Assembly (NCBI GenBank): GCA_025267735.1
Contig: CM046307.1
Location: 6,578,258-6,642,257, forward strand
Length of the DNA: 64,000 nucleotides
From: Mactra quadrangularis
Taxonomy: Eukaryota > Mollusca > Bivalvia > Venerida > Mactridae
Direction: 5' to 3'
Numbering within the stretch: the stretch's first letter is position 1; each line of letters opens with the position of its first letter. The notes beneath the pieces were generated by a model, which did no database searches, was not told where the DNA came from, and saw only the letters and a list, made by a program, of their open reading frames with translations. Positions 32,601-44,600 of this stretch are shown piece by piece. The position numbers were made by a program, and so were the translations under genes.

Positions 32601-35600
32601 ATCAAAAGTCCAAAAAGTTGTCTTCTACAGAACAGATTGAACAGAAGAGTTTCTTAATTACAGCTTTCTTGATGATTTTAATTAACTATGTTTAGCACAT
32701 AAGAGCTGGTGTTCACGCTCATATGAAATTATGCATAAATCAAACTATAAAACCAGTCCATATATGGAATTTTGACATGGTGCAAGATAGCATGTAGCCA
32801 AATGCAAATTGTTTTATTTTAAGACATATTGACACTTTGAGTTAAAAATGGAAGCAAAATTAGCGAGTTTTCATCCTTTTTACAGCGTCATAAAAGGAGT
32901 CTAATTTGCACAAGTTAGCACCTTTTTGATTATCATCACTTCAGCTTGTATTTTGCCTGAGATATTTGTGTTCCATTACTTGAGAAAGAACACATATTTT
33001 TACTCTTTGCTGTTATCATAAATGATTATTACTCTGTTTTTTTTTTAATTTTATATTGACATTTAATCTAACAAGCCTTTCCCTCAAAACATTGAATGTT
33101 ACAATTTTTAATTCTCAATGGCTGTGAAATAACAATTCAATATTCTTTCATTAACTCAACTTCCACTTCAGTAGGAACCATGAAAAAAGTTAAGATAAAG
33201 TAAAAAAAAATATCAAGATAACCATATATTTTCTTATAGATTAACAAGGAAAGTCTGGGTCAGGATTTTATATTTGAATTGAGGTAACTAAAATAAGTGT
33301 CATTGAAATAATGAGAAAGGACAGTAATTTTTATGTTGTTAATGTTAAATTTTAATCAACTGTCAGTAGTTCATACATAAATCCTGCTGATTTAAATGCT
33401 CAATATAAAATAATCAACTGTCAGTAGTTCATACATAAATCATCAACTGTCAGTAGTTCATACATAAATCCTGCTGATTTAAATGCTCAATATAAAATAA
33501 TCAACTGGCAGTAGTTCATACATAAATCCTGCTGATTTAAATGCTCAATATAAAATAATCAACTGGCAGTAGTTCATACATAAATCCTGCTGATTTAAAT
33601 GCTCAATATAAAATAATCAACTGGCAGTAGTTCATACATAAATCCTGCTGATTTAAATGCTCAATATAAAATAATCAACTGGCAGTAGTTCATACATAAA
33701 TCCTGCTGATTTAAATGCTCAATATAAAATAATCAGCTGGCAGTAGTTCATACATAAATCCTGCTGATTTAAATGCTTAATATTTGTCAATAATCCCTGT
33801 ACATAAAAACTGGTACCTTTTTTAATTGATTGTGAGTACAGAAGTACCTTAGTGGGATTTTAAATCAGAGGGGTAATGTATGTACCACTGACAGTTTAAT
33901 AAAATCTAACAATAAACATAGAAGAAAAATTAAAGTTGTGACGTAGTCTATGTTTTGAGAAAGGCTTGTTAGCTAGCTTGCATTTAATTTTTATATTGGC
34001 CTGGATAAATTTATTTTATATATTTCATAACTTTCAGGACAATATGATGTAAATGATAACCTACTACATGATTATGTTAAAGTACCATATTCTAGTTTTA
34101 AATCTACAAGTAAAAGAGAAATGGCTCCAGATCCACCAAAGGTAAATCCAGAGTTGTTTCCCTTTATCTACTAAACTTTATGGACGACTTGGATCATTCG
34201 CTGTTTTCATTATGATTTACTTGAGATTGCCATATATTGGACATAAGTTCTATTGAAGTGATTTTAATTAACTTTGTGAAATTTTTAAGGCTAATTAGTA
34301 ATGCACTTCTCCCTGCTGTTTTCTCTCCTCTCAACTCCCCTCTGTCATTAAATGCTCCACTTTGTAAAACAAAATTGAGACTTTCGATTTAAATCTTATC
34401 AGTTGGTTTTAGTAGATTTATGCCCAACAATATGAGTAACAAAGTTCAGTCCTTAGAAGTGTATAATAAAGTATATAGACTCATTTAACCACAGATTTAG
34501 TTATTAAAAACAACAACACCCATGAAGTCTACTGATCAAGGGTAGTACTGTACAGATTGTACAGTTCTGTAGCCTGTTCAATTACCCGAAACGTTCCAAA
34601 ACATTCTGTAATGATACATTCGGAACTCCTCGGCCATTCGCTGCGAATAATCTAATTTAATAAAGAAATATACGATCGTTAGGGCAATGAGTGATGTTTC
34701 AAAATTTATGGACTTAAAACAAAACATCACTCATTGCCTAAACAAGCGTATATTTGTTTACTTTAACACGGGTAGTTTCAAAATAGCATCTAAATATGTC
34801 TGAGATTATTCGCAGCGAATGGCTGAGGAGTTCCGAATGTATTGTTACAGAACGTTTCGGAACGTTTAGGGTAATTGAACAGGCTACTGGTCTGCTTGTC
34901 TTCAGATTTTTTAATTTTGTCCCAATTTTCATGAAATTTAATGGAAGTAATATCTTACTGTCATTACTGACATACAGTTTGAAACAAGACTGTTTACTCT
35001 CTTACTGGTCTGGTACTTACCAAGCTGTGATGCTTTTCACAAAAATTCTTATGAAAAAAATCTTCGTTAGTCACTTTCATATAATTAGCACTTCAAAGTC
35101 AGAAGATTAATAAGCATAACCATGATATGATATTCAAAAGGTATACTATATTCTACACAATTCTATAATATTTAAAATTGATAAGTCAAAAAATTAGCGA
35201 ATTATTAATGTTTCTTGCTTTTGACTTATGAAGCCTTTTTTCGTAAGAATTTTTGTGGTTATTATAATCACATCCAGCTAACTAATGGTTAAGGTTATTT
35301 AGTCATAAGATATTTTGTATAATAATAGCTCCATGGGCAAAATGATTGTCAAGGAAGGCATTGAATTATAGTTATATTTCATTACTCATTTTATAGCCTT
35401 CTAAAAGATAAGTAGAGAGATGAGCTGTTCAATTTGTCTAGACAACATCTTAGATCATTAACTTTAATCAGAATGTTGAATAATTTCTGCCTATACAATT
35501 AAATCACCTAGGTGAAATAAACCAATTAGAAATTACTTCAGTAAGGTCACAGGCTAGTCAACAATATTCCAATTAAGGATATATGAAAGTGACTGTGTAA

Positions 35601-38600
35601 ACAAGCCTATTAAAGTGCTAGCACTGTATATTCTTCGCAGTTATTTCGTTGTCCAAAAACATAATTGGTTGCTCCTACTAAAAGTGATTGTTTCAGACTA
35701 CAGGGATTTCAGTTTCTTTTGTAGACCAAGTCAAAGTTTTGTTTTAATTATTTATCAATTATTCTTACACATATGGGGGAGTGGCAATTCCTTAACTGAT
35801 TTATGAATGTTGCTTCTCACAATTTGCACCTATTTTTTCTATAAATCACCAAAAATGATATTACAGTCTAGTACTCAATGGGCAAGGAAATTAAATTGCA
35901 GATTTATATTTTTAGCCGGATTTTTCAACGAAAAAATTCGGCTAATAGTTTGGCGAACACGGGCGGGCAGGAGGGCGGGCAGGTGGGCGGGCGGGCGGGC
36001 GGGCGTCCGTGTCGTTAACAATTGCGTTAAAGTTTTTAATTTAGCATATATTTCTGCCATTTATTGTTAGATTTTTATGAAACTTCATACAATGATAACA
36101 TACCTTGTGATGAACAGATTAAGACAGTAACCACAACTCTACCTGGCTTAAAAATGGATTATTTCCCTTTTTTTTGCGTTAAAGTTTTCAAATTGTTGGA
36201 TATCTCTGCCATTTATGGTTTGATGTTTACGAAGTTTCATACAATGATTACATATCATCTGTTGAAAAGAATTAGACAGTAACCGCAACTTATACCTGGC
36301 TTAATAATGGATTATTTCCCTTTGTTATTTTTGTGTTAAAGTTTTCTAATTGTTGGATATCTCTGCCATTTATGGTTAGATGTTTATGAAATTTCATACA
36401 ATGATTACATAAGATATGTTGAAAAGAATTAGACAGTAACAACAACTCTACCTGACTTAATAATGGATTATTTCCCTTTGTTATTTTTGTGTTAAATTTT
36501 TCAAATTGTTGGATATCTCTGCCATTTATGGTTTGATGTTTACGAAGTTTCATACAATGATTACATATCATCTGTTGAAAAAAATTAGACAGTAACCACA
36601 ACTCTACCTGGCTTAATAAGGGATTATTTCCCTTTGTTATTTTTGTGTTAAAGTTTTCAAATTGTTGGATATCTCTGCCATTTATGGTTAGATGTTTATG
36701 AAATTTCATACAATGATTACATATGATCGGTTGAAAAGAATTAGACAGTAACAACAACTCTATCTGACTTAATAATGGATTATTTCCCTTTGTTTTTTTG
36801 CGTTAAATTTTTCAAATTGTTGGATATCTCTGCCATTTATGGTTAGATGTTTATGAAATTTCATACAATGATTACATACCATCTGTTGAAAAGAATTAGA
36901 CAGTAACAGCAACTCCACCTGGCTTAGTAATGGATTATTTCCCTTTGTTTTTTGCGTTAAATTTTTCAAATTGTTGGATATCTCTGTTATTTATGGTTTG
37001 ATGTTTACGAAGTTTCATACAATGATTACATATCATCTGTTGAAAAGAATTAGACAGTAACCGCAACTTATACCTGGCTTAATAATGGATTATTTCCCTT
37101 TGTTATTTTTGTGTTAAAGTTTTCTAATTGTTGGATATCTCTGCCATTTATGGTTAGATGTTTATGAAATTTCATACAATGATTACATAAGATATGTTGA
37201 AAAGAATTAGACAGTAACAACAACTCTACCTGACTTAATAATGGATTATTTCCCTTTGTTATTTTTGCGTTAAATTTTTCAAATTGTTGGATATCTCTGC
37301 CATTTATGGTTTGATGTTTACGAAGTTTCATACAATGATTACATATCATCTGTTGAAAAAAATTAGACAGTAACCACAACTCTACCTGGCTTAATAAGGG
37401 ATTATTTCCCTTTGTTATTTTTGTGTTAAAGTTTTCAAATTGTTGGATATCTCTGCCATTTATGGTTAGATGTTTATGAAATTTCATACAATGATTACAT
37501 ATGATCGGTTGAAAAGAATTAGACAGTAACAACAACTCTATCTGACTTAATAATGGATTATTTCCCTTTGTTTTTTTGCGTTAAATTTTTCAAATTGTTG
37601 GATATCTCTGCCATTTATGGTTAGATGTTTATGAAATTTCATACAATGATTACATACCATCTGTTGAAAAGAATTAGACAGTAACAACAACTCTGCCTGG
37701 CTTAAAATGGATTATTTCCCTTTGTTATTTTTGTGTTAAAGCTTTTAAATTGTTGGGTATCTCTGCCATTTATGGTTAGATTATTATGAAATTTCATACA
37801 ATGATTACTTACCATCTGTTGAAAGAATTAGACAGTAACGGCAACTCTACTTGGCTTAGATATGGATTATTTCCCTTTGTATTTTTTATGTTAAAGTTTT
37901 CAAATTGTTGGATCTCTCCAATAGCAAGTATTCTGGCATTTTCCAGTCATATTTTCCTGCCATTTTGTTTCAACAATTTCACCATTTGCCATACAAGGTT
38001 CTTTTTTAACAAAATTCTCTCGCCAATTTCATATCATTAGCTTTGCATTATTTTCATCCATAGTTTTCATGTCTTATGCCATCTTAGTCAAATACCAACA
38101 AAATACTCAGAAAAGATACAATAGGACATATATATATAGTTAATGAAACTCTTTATTCCTTTAAGATTAATTATTGCCCTTTGTATTCCTTCTAATAAGC
38201 AATATATCAAATGACTTTCTTTTGTAACAAAGTAAACTTGTTCTCAATGTTCCCATATGCAGAAAAATCCGGCTTTAATGTGGCTCCCACATTATCTTTC
38301 TTGTTTACAAATTTATTTTCTAATTTTGTAAAACAAATGGTTCAGATAAAAAATCAGGTAGCCACAGTAAGGTGGCTCAAATGTTTAAAACCCGGGTCGA
38401 TAGCGCAATTGGTAGCGCGCCGTGATTTGGAATCTCGTGCACGAGGGGGTGCGGGTTCGAATCCCACCCAGGGAGGTTATACCCTTCCATGAAAATTAGA
38501 CAATAATGTCAATTTTCCTCCATTGATTAGATAATATGGAGAAGTTTCTGGCCTTGTGTAAGGGTAGGTGAGTACTGGTTATAGACAAAGGTCCAGGAAA

Positions 38601-41600
38601 GCTAGGTTAGGTGTGCTGGACTCTGTAAAATGACCTAAAATGTGTTGATACAGCGTTAAATCCAATAAATAAAATAAATAAAAATCAAATGTTTAATGTG
38701 TCAATCCTATGACAATATTCACAAGCTGTTCAGGCACCAAATTCTGACTATTATAGAGGACGAATGAACCATGGAATATATAATTATAACATAACTAATT
38801 TTGTTATTTTCAGTTTCCTGGACCTGGTGCTTACAAACCTGGAGAACCAGTAGATCCTGCCAAGAAACAATTATTTCCGTAAGTATTTATAATCTAGATC
38901 TGTTCATATCTAAGGATTTTCAGTATTGTCAATGGAAATGATGTCTAAATTACCCTGTACAGATTTACATAATTATTTTCTTTGGAAATTTTTGAAAAAT
39001 ATATTTTCCTTTAAAATACCTGTACAGATATAGATTTTATAACCCTTATTTGCTCATTTTTGTGATCATAAAATGTATGTTGTGAAATGGTTAGTTTTTA
39101 TATATCAAGTTTGACCGTAGTCTGACTAAGCTCAGTAATATACTGTATGCAGCGGACCTCCACAATGATAAGTAAAGTTGTACAAAAAACTTAAAACAAA
39201 AAACAAAACAAAAAACCATTATAATCAGTTAAATTAGATTTATGAATATCATTTTCAATGAGCATTTAGTTAAAATTGCACTATAGACTTGCATCCTTTT
39301 TGTAGCATGTGGATATACTCAAATAGTATACTCAGTATACTCAATCTAAGTGCTAACCTTGGTTCGTAATGTCAGAAAGCAGGCACCTGCTTTTTAGAGG
39401 ATTACAGTCTTGAACTGTCCATCTCATGGGACTCGCTGAAGAATCAGGGTTAAAAACGAACAACCATCATTTCCAAAATTTTGCTTTTGAATTTCTGCTG
39501 TACAGATGTCTGTTGTTTACATGTTGTTCTTACTTCTTATATTTTCAATTTCAGACGTAAACATTATTTATGTATATCAGCCCCAGCCATGCCCCTCCCC
39601 GATGTTCCACCATCCCCTGGACCAGGTAGTTATGATGTAGTAGATTATGAAGGTCCACAGAGACATTATATGTCTGGTGCGGCATTTGTATCAACTACAA
39701 GTAGATGGCAATCATCAAATATTAAATCTTTAGACCAGCCTGGACCAGGTAGGACTTGTTATATGTTGGCATTATGTTATATTATATAAGTTTTTGTGCT
39801 GTGTAAATGTGTGTACTGTGTTTTCCATTTCATCAAATCTTGACTGATTTTGGATTTATTTGGCTTCAATGTGTGCTGACCAGCTGATACACGACTGAGG
39901 CATTGCCACACTTAAAAGTCAAATGTCAAAATTTCATATACATTTGTATTTACTGATTTTGCAAATATTTGGTGGTCAAGCTGTTAAATGTTGCTTACTT
40001 TTTTATTATTTTAACCTCTCGCTGTTGGAAGGTTTTAAGCCCAGCTATTGACCATGGGTTTTCAGGTGAAATAGTAGGCAATTGCTTATAAAAGATGGGT
40101 GATGTTGTTAGGGCTAACTGTGCATATCATATTACTTCAACTATGAAAAATGGACACAAAACAAACAAAACACATAAGCAATTTTAAAGTAAAAGAGTAT
40201 GTTCCACAAACTTTGCTTTCTACCAATAACTTCAAATATCACCTACACTAATGTAGTTAAAGTTAAAAAAAGTTAGTGCCGTTTAAATTCTGCTTTCATA
40301 TACAGGTTCAATCGAGTTATGAATTTTTGTACTGTAACCCCTGATCATTGAAATCCCATTCAGGCAGGTGATCCCTCACAGTACTGTACCCATTTACACC
40401 TGGATGGAGTGGAACAATTTCTAGCTCAAGGAAATTAGCAGTGCCCTTAGTGGGGTTTGAACCCAGGACCTCTGGATTCCAAAGCTAGCGTCCTACCACT
40501 AGGCCACTGCTCCTTCATTGCTCTAACATTGATGCTTCTCTCATATTGCTGACAATCCTACAACTTATATTTATGTTACTTAATTCCCCTTCTTTCAATA
40601 CGGTCATAAATCACTACAATATTATACTACTTCTTTGTTCTGTAGCTTTGTTTTCTATATGATTATTGATCAACTCCCACACTCTTGTTATCATCTATAA
40701 CATTAACTTATTATCATCTCTTGAATGACGTCAAAGATTGTTCATAAACCATCAAAACATCAGTCAAATGGTACCTACGTTATATCTTTGTTTTATTGTA
40801 TTGAGAGGTAATGGTAGCTATCACAATTATGTTGAATGTTTTTTTTTCAATTTGAAGGCCTATTTTTAGTGTCAGTCAACATTAGTAGCCATGTAAGATG
40901 TCTGTTAATTTATATTTAGATGTAATTTGTATTGTAGCAATCACAATGTAATTGGATGTTTTTTTCCAATTTAGATTTCAAATTGCATGATTGATGTTAT
41001 TTGTCAATTATATTTAAGTATTTGAATGGTTTGCTCGTTAAAACACTTCAAATCAATCTTGATATTTATGGATTATTATACCCCCGCTTCGAAGAAGAGG
41101 GGGGTATACTGTTTTACCCTTGTCCGTGCGTGCGTGCGTGCGTGTGTGCGTCCGTCCGTTACAAAATTTCCGTCACAGATTTCTCAGCAACTATACCATG
41201 CAGCAGCCTGAAACTTTGCATATTGCTTCATCCTATAGTCCCATGTGGTGTAAAGCGATTTCATGCTCCTCGCTCATCTACTTCCTGTTTGTCGCATATT
41301 TTTAGATTTTGGCGGGGGTATCACTAGTGAGCATTAGCTCACAGATTTACTTGTTGACACGTGTTTAGAAATTGGTATTTTATATTATTGGCTTTAGCAT
41401 GTTCACCGACTTCACAGCAATTTCCCCTTGTCATTAAGCTGCTGTCATTTATCTTTCAATTTATATGGTTGTAGATTTATAGTATAATGCTCAATTCTCT
41501 GGCTATAAAGTTTGTTTGTTTATGGGTTTTACAGCGCACCAACACAAAAAGGTCATATTGCACCGATTTGGCTATAAAGTCTGCCTCCTCAGCTAAGTCT

Positions 41601-44600
41601 GTAGCGCATCTATGTGAATCCTGGAGCAAGTGTTGGATTTTTGGACCAGACATTCAAATCATTATGCTATATGATCATTAAAACTTTCTACAGCCATTAT
41701 TCTTCCTAATTGATTCATCTAGTAGAATTAGGGTGCGTGCTTTGCGCTAGTTATTTGCTCAGTTCTAGACATCTAAGCCTCTATATAGACAGTGAGTTGA
41801 TTGACCTTGGTTATTTGACTGAAAAGTGGAATGAAAACACCGTAAACAATGAAATCAAACAACCTTTGTCACTGTATCATTATTATCAATAATATCCTGT
41901 ATTAATGGAACTCATATTATAGTTGTGATAATGACATGTTTACTGGCTTGTTTTTTCTCCTGGTTATAGAAGATCAATAGTTTGATGTTCTAGCTCCTCT
42001 AGAAAAATATCTCAATGTAAGGAGAATTCGAAAACACAGGTTCGTAATGGGTGTTTTATTTAATGAAATGCTTTTTTCTAATTAAAAAAAAAACAACAAC
42101 ATTTTTTGCTCTTGTTGTATTGAAACTATACAATGAATAAAATGCAATCTCATGATTAAATTTGGCATTTTCTTGTTGTTAAAAAAAGCTTAGTTATTCA
42201 AAATTAAAATCTTTTCATACCAGAATTCAGGAAAAATGCATACATTTGAACACTGTGTTCTTCAATCTTAGTAGCAGTCTAGAGGATATATCTTCTTCTC
42301 TCTCTCATCCCTGAGTTCCCTTATGTGGAAAGATATAGAAATACATTATTGGGTTACTTGGTTAATAAGAAACAAGAAATGTCTTTAAAAAAGACAAACG
42401 GCGTCGATTTAAAAACAAGAGGGCCCAAAGGGCCCTGGGTGCTCACCTGAGGAAAAAGTCAAAGGTCACAGAAGAGCCATTTACAGAGGACCACTAATGT
42501 TAAAACCTATTTTTTTGACCCAGTGACCTACTTATCCAACCAATCAGACCTATTTGAACAATTTTGGTAGGAAACCACCCACGGACCATTCCTGTTGAGT
42601 TTGGGCAAATTATCATAAGCGGTTCAAGAGAAGATGTTGTTTGAACTTTTCCTTATATAATTCAATGTAATATTGTGATTCATGGGGTGGGGTCAATTTT
42701 GACACAGGGGCATAATTTGAACAACTGTGATGGAGGACCTCTAGATGATGTTATATACCAAATATGAAAGCTCTAGGCCTTGTAGTTTCAGACAAGAAGA
42801 TTTTTGATAATTGCATTGTGAAAACCTTTTTTTTGATTCCGTGACCTCCGTTAGTATTTGCTCATACAAGTTGTGACCACGCATCATCACTTCATTAACA
42901 ACATTTGCAGACCAGTTTCGCAGACTTGGCACATGATTGCCTACCGTAAACAATATAACAGCCAATGCAATTGCCGTACACTGATAACCTGCAGCTTGTG
43001 AGCATATCTGACCTTGGTGAAATCGACCGTTAATAATCCTTACCATTGTTTTGATCTCCGTTGCCCGTTCAATGTTGTTTAGAGTCAGCTATGCTCGGTC
43101 ACTACCAATGCTCGGTCACCCCTAGCAAATTTCGATTAATTAAAAAGGGGACCTCGCGTATTGTTTCTAATTTTAGTCATACCTGTCAAACGCTCGCGGA
43201 AAACCCCAAATCATGATCATCTAGACGCTTATCTGTTTATGCAGACGATAGATACGAGCGCACCTGCTGTTTTCCGCTAGAAAATCCTAGAGGCTAGAAA
43301 ATCGAATTTGGACAGCCTTGTCTTTTTCACTTATAATTATTATAATAATTCAAGAAGTATTATGATTTATTTAAATTTATAATATTTATACAATAATCTA
43401 TCAATTGTAAATAAAAATCTCACATATTTATGTATATCCTAAGTAAAACAAGGTGACCGAGCACTGGTCCGAAATTTTCCAAAAATACCGTGTTTTACGT
43501 ATACATTACACTCCGCGCCGATTTTATCCAATAATCGGGATCGTCAGACGCTTGTTTTTCTGTAAACGGAAGTAGGTCAACATGTAGACGATAATGCGTA
43601 ATGAATTTGACATGAATTGACAGAATACCGTTAACCCGCTTCGATTTTGATATAAATGTGACCGAACAAAAATTATGAATTTATTCTTAAAAGTTACGTA
43701 CCAATAACTCTGCAGATTAATAAATATATGTGGAGCTGTGACTCTCAAAGTGTAAACCCCGGAAACTGGACGTAGTGAGGCTAACTTAATAATTATTGGG
43801 TAATATGTCAGACTTTTTACTAGAAACCGGTTCACATCTGGAGACGTAATTCATTTTACCCATAAAATATTGTGTTTGACACGTAACTTTTTATTGTTAC
43901 AATATAAAAAAACACTTTGGAAAGCAATAGAAGTCTACCCAAAAAAAATAGTCTACGAACGAAGCAAAATTTCGTAAAACACTGCATTACAATAGTGTGG
44001 CCTTTATTTTTTCGCGCGTGTCAGGGCCATCCAATCGAAGAGGGGATTTTCTCTGTTTCCCCCGTACGTCATTTTCAGTGCTTATAAAATCATCCAATAG
44101 AACGGCGGATTTCCGAAATTCCCAGACATACGTCATTATACAGAAATGTAGGTCAAAATCCAGCTTAGACAGCTACGCCGAAAAAAACTCTGTAGCTCTT
44201 GCTTTTCTTTAACGACCATGTCATTTCTCAAACTTTTTGCATTGGCTTCTTCTATAATATGCAGGCATTTTTAAGGACAAATATTTATTAAATTTTCCCA
44301 CACTATGTGGTAGAAAGATTGTCTCATTTTTGTACAAAGTAATTTATCAGGGACTTTTCTTTCATGAATGGTTTCTTATAAATTGGTTAAAGTAAAGACC
44401 AACACTGATCTTTTGTAATGTAGTATTATTTTACTCTAATGATTGTCTTTTGTTTTTAATTATCATTTTTCATTTTTATGTCTTTCGCATGTTTCAATGA
44501 AGTTGAAGCCATATTTACTTGTCGTTTGTAGTGAATCCTGAAATCAGGGGTAATTTGCTCTTTAGTTTGGATCAAGTCCATGAACAACGTGTATCGTCTA

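Larger units (their letters stand above)
32489..34037. other. STPG1 intron 5
   Basis: It holds the foldback MITE at 33345-33907, whose left arm has become a 58-bp tandem array. The rest looks unique and AT-rich. Confidence 0.65.
34142..38813. other. STPG1 intron 6 (4.7 kb, transposon-rich)
   Basis: It contains a foldback element (34570-34886), a 2.36-kb element with an internal satellite (35915-38273) and a full-length SINE (38389-38684). No coding exon is needed here, because exons 6 and 7 join in frame and match the family without a gap. Confidence 0.75.

Noticed and set aside
34738..35110. Overlapping frames on both strands (34738-34932 - and 34796-35110 +)
   Set aside because: Produced by the foldback element at 34570-34886.
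35807..36070. 87-codon frame through the GGGC block
   Set aside because: Spans the 5' end of the satellite-carrying element and its G-rich microsatellite.
36290..37535. 155-codon minus-strand frames repeated 778 bp apart (36290-36757 and 37068-37535)
   Set aside because: They are the 156-bp satellite read in a frame kept open by a period divisible by three; no start context, splice sites or domain.
43997..44212. 71-codon + frame
   Set aside because: Covers the direct-repeated CCAAT/CRE block; better explained as promoter-like DNA.
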